DNA from: Planctomycetota bacterium
GTDB lineage: Bacteria; Planctomycetota; Phycisphaerae; UBA1845
Direction: 5' to 3'
DNA: 7,812 nucleotides
NCBI GenBank assembly: GCA_022561415.1
Contig: JADFRH010000106.1
Span: 1-7,812 of the forward strand
This document shows positions 1-6,880 of this stretch, piece by piece; within the stretch, counting starts at the first letter, position 1, and each line of letters opens with the position of its first letter. The position numbers and the translations under genes are program-made. The notes under the pieces were generated by a model. That model had not been told where the DNA came from. It ran no database searches and was given only the letters and a program-made list of their open reading frames with translations.

Positions 1-2805
1 GGGCGGATCGCAGAGGCCTGTAGATGCGCGGCACTCGGTACCGCCGGAAGTCAGCACGTCGGCGGGACATGCGGCCGCCACGCCGTCACAGACTTCCGCC
101 GGATCGCAGGCGCCGATCGACGCGCGGCATTCCGTGCCCACCAATTCAACCGCGTCGGCTGGGCAGGTAACGGAGACACCGTCGCATACTTCCGCCGGAT
201 CGCATGCGCCCGCAGAAGCGCGACATTCGGTGCCGGCGGATTCAAGTAAATCGGCCGGGCAACTCGCGACTACGCCGTCACATGTTTCAGCCGGGTCGCA
301 GGCGCCGGTCGATGCACGGCACTCCGTGCCGCCCGGCGTCAGGACGTCGGCGGGACAAGCCACCGCCACGCCGTCGCATACTTCCGCCGGATCGCAGCCG
401 CCCGCCGACGCGCGGCATTCGGTGCCCGCCGATTCGAGTGCGTCCGCCGGGCAAGCCACAGCCACGCCGTCGCATACTTCCGACGGATCGCATGCGCCCG
501 CAGAAGCGCGGCATTCGGTGCCCGCCGATTCGAGCGCGTCGACCGGGCAGGTCGGCGCGACGCCGTCGCAGGTCTCTTGGGGGTCACACGCACCGGTCGA
601 CGTGCGACACACGGCGCCCGACGGCTGAAGCGTGTCGGCCGGGCAACTGCCGGACAGGCCGTCGCACGTTTCCTGGGGATCGCAGAGACCCGCCGATGTG
701 CGGCACACCGTGCCGGCGGACTCGAGCGTGTCTGAGGGACAAGCCACCGACACGCCGTCGCAGACCTCCGCCGGATCGCACGAGCCGGTTGAGGCGCGAC
801 ATCCCGTGCCGGCGGGATCAATCGTGTCAGCCGGACAGGAGGCAGACACGCCGTCGCAGGTCTCTTGAGGATCGCAACCACCCGCCGAAGCGTTGCACAC
901 CGTCCCCGCCGTCTCGAGTGCGTCCGCCGGACACGCGACGGACACGCCGTCGCAGGTCTCTTGTGGGTCACACGCACCGGTCGATGCGCGGCACACCGCG
1001 CCGGCGGCCTCGAGCACGTCGGCAGGGCATGCGACCGAGACTCCGTCACATGTCTCCTGTGGATCGCAAAGACCCGTCGACGTGCGGCAGACCGTTCCGA
1101 CCGTTTCAAGCGCATCGGCCGGGCAAGCCGCCGACACGCCGTCGCAGACTTCGTTGGGATCGCAAAGACCGGTCGAGGCACGGCATTCGGTACCCCCGGT
1201 TTCCAGCGCGTCCACTGGACAGGCCGCCGACACCCCGTCGCAGACTTCGTTGGGATCGCAAAGACCCGTCGAGGCCCGGCATTCAGTACCGGCCGTTGTC
1301 AGCGCATCGATCGGGCAGGCTGTGCTCACGCCGTCGCAGGTCTCGGCCGGATCGCATCCGCCGGTCGAAGCGCGGCACTCCGTACCACCAGGATCGAGCG
1401 CGTCCACCGGACAGGTGGCCGATACCCCGTCGCAGACTTCGTTGGGGTCACATGAACCCGCAGAGGCGCGGCACTCCGTACCCACCGTTTCGAGCGCGTC
1501 GGCGGGACAGGTGGCCGCTATGCCGTCGCACACCTCGGCTGGATCGCACAAGCCTGTCGAAGCGCGGCATTCGGTGCCGGACAATTCGAGTGCGTCTATG
1601 GGGCAAATGAAAGATACGCCGTCGCAGGTCTCCTGTGGATCGCAGGCGCCGGTCGAGGCTCGACACAGCGTGCCGCCGGCCTCGGGTGCATCGGCTGGAC
1701 ACGTAGTGGCTACGCCGTCGCACGTCTCGGCCGCATCACACGAACCCGTCGACGCGCGGCATTCCGTGCCCGCCGTCTCCAGCGCATCGGTCGGACACGT
1801 CGCGGCGACCCCGTCGCACGTCTCGGCTGGATCACATGCGCCGGTTGACGCGCGACACTCGGTTCCGGCTAGCTCCAAGGTATCGGCCGGACAGGTCGCG
1901 GCTACGCCGTCGCACGTCTCCGCCGGGTCACAAAGGCCCGCTGAAGCGCGACACTCGAACCCAGCCGATTCGAGGGAATCCACCGGGCAGGAGAACGAAA
2001 CGCCGTCGCAAACTTCTTGTGGATCGCATGCACCGGTCGAAGCGCGGCATAAAGTGGCGGCCGGCTCGGGCGCATCGGCCGGACATGACGCGGTGGCACC
2101 GTCGCACACCTCCGCTGCGTCGCAAGAACCCGTCGAGGCTCGGCATTCGGTGCCCAATGTTTCGAGCGCGTCGCTCGGACACGTCGGGGCGATTCCGTCG
2201 CAGGATTCCGCTGGATCACATGAGCCCGCTGACGCTCGACATTCGGTGCCGCCCGCAGTTAGCGTATCGGCCGGACAGGTCGCGGCGAGACCGTCGCATA
2301 CTTCGGCCGGGTCACACGCGCCGGCCGATGCGCGGCACTCGGTACCGGCCGATTCGAGCGCATCCGCCGGGCATGTGAATGATACGCCGTCGCAGGTTTC
2401 CTGCGCGTCACACCCACCGGTCGACGCGCGGCATAATGTACCGCCCGGCTCTGGCGCATCAGCCGGACACGTTGCGGCCACGCCGTCACACGTCTCGGCC
2501 GCATCGCACGAAGCCGTCGAGGCACGGCATTCGGTGCCTGCTGTTTCCAGTGTATCCGCCGGACACGCGGCACCCACGCCGTCGCAGACCTCGGCCGGAT
2601 CGCAGGCGCCGGCCGAGGTACGGCATTCGGTTCCCGCCGTTTCGAGAACATCCGATGGGCACGTCGCGACTACCCCGTCACAGACCTCAGCCACGTCGCA
2701 TGTGTCCGTCGAAGCGCGGCATTCCGTACCCACCGATTCGAGCACGTCGGGTGGACAGGTTACCGACACGCCGTCGCAAGTCTCTTCCGCGTCGCATAGA
2801 TCCGC
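1..2805 (-). repeat. Tandem array of 96-bp units: 29 full copies plus a partial copy
   Basis: The Asp codon of the CDG motif falls at 2773 (lowest base) and recurs every 96 bp down to 85, giving 29 copies without one inserted or deleted base. A thirtieth copy begins at 21 and is cut by the window edge. Reading units from TG/AG to CRAS, the conserved residues are Cys4, Asp5, Glu8, Cys10, Asp11, Gly12, Cys17, Pro18, Asp20, Gly26 (usual), Cys29, and usually Arg30, Ala31, Ser32. Typical pieces are TGACDPAETCDGV, then ATCPADALESAG, then TECRAS. All four Cys are present in every full unit. Variation sits at residues 1, 3, 6, 7, 9, 13-16 and 21-28. Neighbouring units share variants: NE at residues 7-8 in units 15, 17 and 18; QE in units 19-21, 23 and 24. 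This suggests local duplication or gene conversion. The array is coding, not CRISPR. Confidence 0.97.
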
Positions 2806-4695
2806 AGATGCCCGACACACCGTCCCGGCCGGAGCAGTCGTATTCTGGCATGTGCCGGCTACGCACGCATCCGTCGTACAGGCGTTTCCGTCGTCGCAGT
2901 CGGCGTCAACGAGGCATTCGCACGCATCGGTCGTTTCGTTACACGCGATGCCCTCGCACGGGTCGCCCGCGGAAAGGCAGTCGAGAGACGGATGGCAGAT
3001 CTCGGGTCCGTTGCAAAACAGTCCGTCGTCGACACAATTCGCATCGTTGGGCGTCAGCACGCAGCTGCCCGACACGCAGGTGTCATCCGTACATGGGACA
3101 CCGTCGTCGCATTCGGCGTCCAGCGTGCATGGATCACAAGCGTCGGTCGTCTCGTTGCAGACTTGAGCGCCGCACGGATCACCGCTGGAAACACAATCCG
3201 AAACCGCGTCGCAACTCTCGGCGCCGTTACAGAACAGCCCATCATCCGGGCAGTTGGCGTTGTTGACCGCAAAGTTGCACAAACCCGCAACGCAGGAGTC
3301 ATCCGTGCAGGCAACTCCGTCGCTGCAGTCACCGTCAACCAGGCAGCCGCTTCCGGTCACTTCGACCTTGACATAGTCGGTCTGGATTCCGTTGGCCTTC
3401 TTCTTGATAGTGACGAGGACCGTTACCGTATTGGAGCCGCCGATGAAGTCACCCAGGCCTGTCGTGAAGGATCCCTGCAGAACCGTATCAGGAGGAGGCG
3501 GTGCCAAACCGGTACTGGCGACCAACGTGTAGCTGGAGGTGACGGCGTTCCAGAGCCATAGCTGGAGTTGGTCATTCCCGCCGCCGGAAACGGCCGCTCC
3601 TCCTTCCCATAGGACAGCCAGTTTGCTGATGTTGGACGCCGGTTCCGTGAGGTTAAACGTAAAGCGCACGGCGGCTCGATCCGTGCTTCCGCCACCCGCG
3701 GTTACGCCCGTGGTGTGCCGTGAGTCGTCGGAGTTGGCAATCGCGGTGTAATCTGCAGCGGAAAACTCAGTTGACGGAATGTTGTTGACCGCCGGAGGAA
3801 TCGGCGTACTCGGTATTATGGTCCCAAACGCGAATCGGCTGACCCCCGCGCCGGTATCGAAATCGTAGATCTTGATAGGCGCGAACGCAGCCACCACGTG
3901 CGATATCCGGTTCGAGCCCGACTCCGCCGTCCATCCCATCGTCACCGCACCGGCGGTCGAGGCCAACTCAGTGCTGCCGGCGCCCCGACTACTCGCGGCA
4001 ACTTGATCCCATCGCTCGGTCTGACCTACGTCTGGGGTGAAACCAGACACCGCGTTGCCGGAGCCGACGCAATCGAAGAGCAAGGCTCCACTACTTAGGG
4101 TCGTGACGGTCGTTTGAATGACACTGGCACCGGTCTGACCGTCGGCGTTCGAGCCCGTCACCTCAGGGCCTTGCTGCGCAGCATTGGTTACCGATACAAC
4201 GCCGGCAGACATTTCGTCTGAAACCGCGGCAGTGATCAATACCGCGTAAGTCCCAGCAGCCGGCAGGTCCGGCTCCAGCATGTAATAGAGCAGGGTGCGC
4301 AAGCCGAAGGAGGTTCCGGTCACGTTCTCAATGGCCAGGGTAAAAGCAACCCCGTCGAAGGTGGGGGTTGCCGTCAGGGCGGAGTTCGCGGGGGTCGATC
4401 CTTCGACGGAGATGGACAAGACGAGCAAACGGTCCGCTCCGCCGCCAATCGTGTGACTGAAAGTGAGCGAAGTGCCGAGGGTGGTGGACGAGGTCGCGTT
4501 GTCGAATGCGATTTGCGCAAGGGCCGACGGACCGATGGCCAGAACGACAACCATCGCCAAACGTGCTGTCGCAAGTCGCGTGTGGCCACACCTTGGTCGC
4601 AACCGTGCGAGTCGCGTACGCACCGGCGCGCAGCCGCTTGGCGCAGGCCGATGGGTCGCCCCGCGCACATCGGGATACTTCAATGCAAGACGCAT
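1..4695 (-). CDS. Giant secreted Cys-rich repeat protein with disintegrin-like 32-aa repeats (3' end outside window)
   Basis: The minus-strand frame is open from a TAG at 4704-4702 to the left edge, giving 1565 residues from the ATG at 4695. I translated it by hand and found no frameshift. Residues 1-47 are Arg-rich, 48-60 form a short hydrophobic core (MVVVLAIGPSALA), and ALA|Q at 60/61 fits signal peptidase I. Residues about 62-273 resemble a beta-rich domain common in bacterial surface proteins (GADRLLVLSISV; QTERW; VTMGWTA). Residues about 274-449 are a second non-repetitive domain ending GIQTDYVKVEVTG. Residues 451-625 are a Cys/Asp connector (DDGVPCTDDTCV; two DDGLFCNG motifs). From 626 onward come 29 complete 32-residue repeats and part of another. 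The role is probably extracellular or cell-surface, held rigid by disulfides; the actual function is unknown. The long n-region leaves the start uncertain: GTG at 4668 or 4623 would also keep the signal sequence. The C-terminus, which could carry a sorting signal, is not visible. Confidence 0.93.
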   Translation of the reverse strand, partial: MRLALKYPDVRGATHRPAPSGCAPVRTRLARLRPRCGHTRLATARLAMVVVLAIGPSALAQIAFDNATSSTTLGTSLTFSHTIGGGADRLLVLSISVEGSTPANSALTATPTFDGVAFTLAIENVTGTSFGLRTLLYYMLEPDLPAAGTYAVLITAAVSDEMSAGVVSVTNAAQQGPEVTGSNADGQTGASVIQTTVTTLSSGALLFDCVGSGNAVSGFTPDVGQTERWDQVAASSRGAGSTELASTAGAVTMGWTAESGSNRISHVVAAFAPIKIYDFDTGAGVSRFAFGTIIPSTPIPPAVNNIPSTEFSAADYTAIANSDDSRHTTGVTAGGGSTDRAAVRFTFNLTEPASNISKLAVLWEGGAAVSGGGNDQLQLWLWNAVTSSYTLVASTGLAPPPPDTVLQGSFTTGLGDFIGGSNTVTVLVTIKKKANGIQTDYVKVEVTGSGCLVDGDCSDGVACTDDSCVAGLCNFAVNNANCPDDGLFCNGAESCDAVSDCVSSGDPCGAQVCNETTDACDPCTLDAECDDGVPCTDDTCVSGSCVLTPNDANCVDDGLFCNGPEICHPSLDCLSAGDPCEGIACNETTDACECLVDADCDDGNACTTDACVAGTCQNTTAPAGTVCRASADLCDAEETCDGVSVTCPPDVLESVGTECRASTDTCDVAEVCDGVVATCPSDVLETAGTECRTSAGACDPAEVCDGVGAACPADTLETAGTECRASTASCDAAETCDGVAATCPADAPEPGGTLCRASTGGCDAQETCDGVSFTCPADALESAGTECRASAGACDPAEVCDGLAATCPADTLTAGGTECRASAGSCDPAESCDGIAPTCPSDALETLGTECRASTGSCDAAEVCDGATASCPADAPEPAATLCRASTGACDPQEVCDGVSFSCPVDSLESAGFECRASAGLCDPAETCDGVAATCPADTLELAGTECRASTGACDPAETCDGVAATCPTDALETAGTECRASTGSCDAAETCDGVATTCPADAPEAGGTLCRASTGACDPQETCDGVSFICPIDALELSGTECRASTGLCDPAEVCDGIAATCPADALETVGTECRASAGSCDPNEVCDGVSATCPVDALDPGGTECRASTGGCDPAETCDGVSTACPIDALTTAGTECRASTGLCDPNEVCDGVSAACPVDALETGGTECRASTGLCDPNEVCDGVSAACPADALETVGTVCRTSTGLCDPQETCDGVSVACPADVLEAAGAVCRASTGACDPQETCDGVSVACPADALETAGTVCNASAGGCDPQETCDGVSASCPADTIDPAGTGCRASTGSCDPAEVCDGVSVACPSDTLESAGTVCRTSAGLCDPQETCDGLSGSCPADTLQPSGAVCRTSTGACDPQETCDGVAPTCPVDALESAGTECRASAGACDPSEVCDGVAVACPADALESAGTECRASAGGCDPAEVCDGVAVACPADVLTPGGTECRASTGACDPAETCDGVVASCPADLLESAGTECRASAGACDPAEVCDGVSVTCPADAVELVGTECRASIGACDPAEVCDGVAAACPADVLTSGGTECRASTGLCDPP
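1366..2517 (-). repeat. Higher-order repeat: three copies of a four-unit (384-bp) block
   Basis: Numbering units from the N-terminal end, units 4-15 repeat as blocks of four. Units 4, 8 and 12 share SCDAAE and a divergent tail ADAPE followed by TLCRAS in place of TECRAS. Units 5, 9 and 13, directly after them, share a Gln at residue 7 (QE) and an aromatic GVSF before Cys17 (SFTC, SFSC, SFIC). Units 6, 10, 14 and 7, 11, 15 are the more generic third and fourth members. The linked markers recur only at this spacing. The simplest reading is that a four-unit block was duplicated twice, after which the copies diverged. This is a direct reading of the translation; the duplication history is inference. 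Confidence 0.85.
2818..3345 (-). other. Cys/Asp-rich connector modules of the giant protein (residues 451-626)
   Basis: This part of the gene precedes the regular array and contains three related modules. Each has a CxxDxxCxDGxxCTxDxCVxGxC-type pattern: GDCSDGVACTDDSCV, AECDDGVPCTDDTCV and ADCDDGNACTTDACV. The first two are each followed by DDGLFCNG and CNETTDAC segments, and the third passes straight into the first CRAS of the 96-bp array. Paired CNETTDAC segments and two DDGLFCNG copies indicate internal duplication with a longer, less regular period than the array. Cys/Asp-rich modules of this sort are common in secreted proteins of myxobacteria and planctomycetes, usually beside the same 32-residue repeats. 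The Asp clusters could bind divalent metal, but no canonical EF-hand or RTX spacing is seen. Confidence 0.8.
4515..4560 (-). other. Signal peptide core of the giant protein
   Basis: On the minus strand this encodes LAMVVVLAIGPSALAQ, a short hydrophobic stretch after an Arg-rich segment (residues RTRLARLRPR), with a consensus ALA|Q cleavage site between residues 60 and 61 counted from the ATG at 4695. It supports export of the repeat protein and confirms that this frame is the real N-terminus. Confidence 0.75.
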
Positions 4696-4709
4696 TTGCC
4701 TCTACCCCC
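4696..4709 (-). promoter_or_regulatory. Weak ribosome-binding site for the ATG at 4695
   Basis: The minus strand reads GGGGGTAGAGGCAA directly before the ATG. The GGGGG block lies 9 nt upstream, an acceptable distance but an imperfect Shine-Dalgarno match. The AGAGG is a better match but only 3 nt away. The in-frame TAG inside this segment (4704-4702) means translation cannot begin further upstream. The GTG codons at 4668 and 4623 have no better site, so I chose the ATG. Confidence 0.4.
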
Positions 4710-4835
4710 AGATTCGATTCGCAATTTCCCACTCCGCAACAAGACGACAGGCTCGGCGCGCCACTCGAGGGACCGCGCTGGGAACCGCGCGCGGAAGAAA
4801 ACACACGCCGCCCCCTTAGCTTAGCCGACGTCGCT

Positions 4836-4865
4836 AGTGTAAAGGAAAACAAGTCACAGAATCAA
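4836..4865 (-). promoter_or_regulatory. Candidate sigma70-type promoter for the giant repeat-protein gene
   Basis: On the minus strand, TTGATT (4865-4860) is followed after 18 nt by TACACT (4841-4836). Each matches 4 of 6 consensus bases. It lies in the only AT-richer stretch (about 4840-4895) upstream of the gene and would give a leader of roughly 130 nt. The match is weak and planctomycete promoters are poorly defined, so this is only a candidate. Confidence 0.28.
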
Positions 4866-5031
4866 GAGGAAAGCGGCGGAAAAGGAATTTTTACAGTACC
4901 GGTTACCGGACGGGGTCGGATCGGCTCTCGACGTACTTCCGGGCCGTAATCGCAAAAACCCGAGGCCGACGACGAGCGATAAACCTCCCCTTGCCTACTT
5001 TGATCGGCGGCCCGTGGACGACGAGTTTCCA

Positions 5032-5049
5032 CGCCCGTCGCTGCGGGCG
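5032..5049 (-). terminator. Hairpin just after the stop codon of the redoxin/copper gene
   Basis: CGCCCG (5032-5037) pairs perfectly with CGGGCG (5044-5049) across a 6-nt loop, starting 3 nt past the TAA at 5055-5053. The minus-strand sequence after the stem (TGGAAACTCG) lacks a U run, so it is not a classic intrinsic terminator. It may act as a weak terminator or an mRNA 3'-end stabiliser. Confidence 0.35.
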
Positions 5050-5052
5050 GGT

Positions 5053-6840
5053 TTATTCGGTCCCTTGGACGGGCACGACGTAATCGAAGTAGCCGATCAT
5101 CATCTCCTCCCACGATTGGTCGCCAAATCGAACGGCCGCCGTCGGATCCGGGTTAGAAAAGTTCTCGGACGAGTTGTCGAAATGCGCGATGCACTCGATC
5201 GTGGTGCCCTTGGGCAGCAGCCGGGGCTCTTTCAGAACATACGACTCCTGCCAGTTGTAGTCGTAGCGCGGCACGACCAGCAACGTTTTGGTCTCGCCGC
5301 CGGGAAGGTGGGCGAGAAAGGTCCAATCCTTACCCCGAAAGTGCATGTGCGGATAGAGCGAGAGGATTTTCAGATCTTCCTCGAGCGTGTACGACGCGCG
5401 CACCTCGTAGTTGGACTCGCCCGGGGGGATCACAAAACTGGTGTTGATGATGCCGCGCGTTCGCACCTCGTGGCTGATGGGCTCATCCGCGTAGATGACG
5501 GCCACCTTGCACTTGTCCTTGCGTTTCTTCCCGTTCGTCGTGTAGTGAACCTGGAACATCAGATCGTGCCCGGCCGGGAGCTTCTTGGCCCAGCCCTTGG
5601 GAAAGATCGACGGTATGTCACCCGGCACCTGTGCGCACAGGAACCCATCAAGGAGACCAAGCTGGCTCCTGTCGGTCTTGCCCGACGGATCGATGGTAAA
5701 AGCAACGATGTGATGGACGACGTCGGCGGCTCCCGGCCTCGCCTCCAGGGCCGTGAGCCATCGGTCCTTTTTGTAGCCGGCCTTGACCCTGAAGTATTGA
5801 TACTCGACGACGCCCTCGGCCGGGACCGCAAACGCCTCTTTCATCGTGAACACCTTGTCGGGCCTTCCGATTCGCCACAAACCGGGCCAGGACTTTTTTG
5901 GCGGGTCCTCTTCCGGATTGCCGCGCGGCATGTCGTTCTCGATCCACGCCAGCAGCATTTTCTTGTCTTCCGGACGCATCTTGCGTTCGTTGACGAACTG
6001 CCCGTCGAAGTCTTCGTGGGCGTTCCAGGGCGGCATGCGGTTGTCGAGGAGCACGGAGTAGATCATGGCCGACCAGCCCTCGGCCGCTTCGAAGGAGTTG
6101 AGGGCGAACGGGGCTATCTGCTGGGGGCGATGGCACTTCTGGCAGTTGTCCTGAATGATCTTTGCGATGTGCGAGGAGTAGGTGATCTCCGTTTCGACCT
6201 TCTTCGGTTTGATTCGGGTGATCCTACAACCGGGTGCCACGGTTCGCTGCGGATCGGGCACCTTGCCCGAGAGCACGGCGCGGATGGCCCGCTCGAGATG
6301 TCGGTTGCGCGGTCTCTTGCGTTGCGCGCCGATGGCGTATTGATCGTCGATCATGCCGCGATAGCGAATCGTGCCGGACTTGTCGATCAAGAACGCAACG
6401 GTCGTTGTCTTGGCGTCGAGCTGCTTGGTTAGGTCTTGGTTAAAGTCCTGGAGCATGGGGAACGTGATGCCGAGTTCCTTCGCGTCGGCGGCGATGGCGT
6501 CGAGCTTGTCCTGCGGGTTGGCGTTGATGCCGACGAAGTACACGCCGCGCTTCTGCAGCTTGATTCTGAGCGCTTCGAGGCGCGGGGCGTATCGCCCGGA
6601 GATCGGGCAGCCCAGGCCGGTGTAGGCGATGACCAGCGCGTTGCCCTTGTGGAAATCGAGCAGCTTGACGGTCTTACCCGAAAGGTCGCGCAGCTCGACG
6701 TCGCGCAGCTTCTCGCCGATGCGGTCGAGCGGGTTGGCGCGCACCATCGAAGTGCCCAGCGAGGAGCCAATCGCGGAAAGGGCAATCAGCGAAACGATCG
6801 TGGCCGTGGAAAGTCTGCGACTTCGGGTCATCTTTGTCAT
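5053..6840 (-). CDS. Exported redoxin / cytochrome c / copper type II monooxygenase-like fusion protein
   Basis: A complete 595-residue protein. Residues 1-35 form a signal peptide (TRSRR, then a hydrophobic stretch, then VRA|N). Residues about 40-190 are a thioredoxin-fold redoxin (AhpC/TSA-like) domain with one candidate peroxidatic Cys78 in GLGCPISGRYAP and no CxxC. Residues about 215-305 hold a c-type heme site, CQKCH (Cys233, Cys236, His237), and MPPW (269-272). Residues about 325-590 resemble peptidylglycine alpha-hydroxylating / dopamine beta-monooxygenases. Candidate CuA ligands are His376, His377 (VVHHI) and His432 (FQVHY). Candidate CuB ligands are His498 and His500 (PHMH) and Met580 (EEM). 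The protein should work outside the cytoplasm, where heme is attached, probably in an oxidation that couples heme and copper; the substrate is unknown. The ATG at 6840 has only AAGAAGA as a weak upstream site, and Met4 is an alternative start. The gene stands alone, ending 357 bp before the next gene. Confidence 0.93.
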   Translation of the reverse strand: MTKMTRSRRLSTATIVSLIALSAIGSSLGTSMVRANPLDRIGEKLRDVELRDLSGKTVKLLDFHKGNALVIAYTGLGCPISGRYAPRLEALRIKLQKRGVYFVGINANPQDKLDAIAADAKELGITFPMLQDFNQDLTKQLDAKTTTVAFLIDKSGTIRYRGMIDDQYAIGAQRKRPRNRHLERAIRAVLSGKVPDPQRTVAPGCRITRIKPKKVETEITYSSHIAKIIQDNCQKCHRPQQIAPFALNSFEAAEGWSAMIYSVLLDNRMPPWNAHEDFDGQFVNERKMRPEDKKMLLAWIENDMPRGNPEEDPPKKSWPGLWRIGRPDKVFTMKEAFAVPAEGVVEYQYFRVKAGYKKDRWLTALEARPGAADVVHHIVAFTIDPSGKTDRSQLGLLDGFLCAQVPGDIPSIFPKGWAKKLPAGHDLMFQVHYTTNGKKRKDKCKVAVIYADEPISHEVRTRGIINTSFVIPPGESNYEVRASYTLEEDLKILSLYPHMHFRGKDWTFLAHLPGGETKTLLVVPRYDYNWQESYVLKEPRLLPKGTTIECIAHFDNSSENFSNPDPTAAVRFGDQSWEEMMIGYFDYVVPVQGTE

Positions 6841-6880
6841 GGCGAATCTTCTTTATCAAGTAAAGATTGTTACCAAAGAG

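Larger units (their letters stand above)
4696..5052. other. Intergenic region between the two large minus-strand genes
   Basis: This 357-bp gap separates the upstream redoxin/copper gene from the downstream repeat-protein gene. Apart from the hairpin after the upstream gene (5032-5049), the promoter candidate and the RBS described separately, I see no coding signal. Reading frames here are short, Arg-rich and shared with antisense shadows. The AT-richer patch at about 4840-4895 contrasts with the GC-rich flanks and fits a promoter zone. Confidence 0.6.

Noticed and set aside
204..1610. Plus-strand Arg/Pro-rich ORF of 468 codons, and similar Arg-rich frames on both strands
   Set aside because: These are shadow frames of the same high-GC repeat array, and extreme Arg/Pro composition is typical of such shadows.
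1..2805. Regular 96-bp repeats considered as a CRISPR array
   Set aside because: There are no unique spacers between short identical repeats. The whole unit is coding and conserved at amino acid positions rather than as a fixed DNA repeat.
893..3166. Long plus-strand ORF (757 codons) rich in Ser, His and Pro
   Set aside because: It is the antisense of the Cys-rich repeat gene. The 96-bp unit is a multiple of three and lacks antisense stops, so long false frames arise in phase. It has no signal peptide, RBS or domain logic.
2818..3345. Asp-rich motifs considered as RTX or EF-hand calcium sites
   Set aside because: The spacing does not give GGxGxDxUx nonapeptides or a DxDxDG loop with the 12-residue pattern. 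The Asp residues belong to Cys-framed modules instead.
4328..4852. Minus-strand 174-codon ORF starting at 4852
   Set aside because: It overlaps the N-terminal region of the giant gene in a different frame; it is Arg/Ser/Cys-rich with no motif, while the correct frame gives a signal peptide and a continuous protein.
5014..6432. Plus-strand ORF of 472 codons opposite the redox-fusion gene
   Set aside because: It is antisense to a gene with three clear domains and complete metal-binding motifs. The plus-strand translation shows only Val/Gly/Arg-rich shadow sequence.
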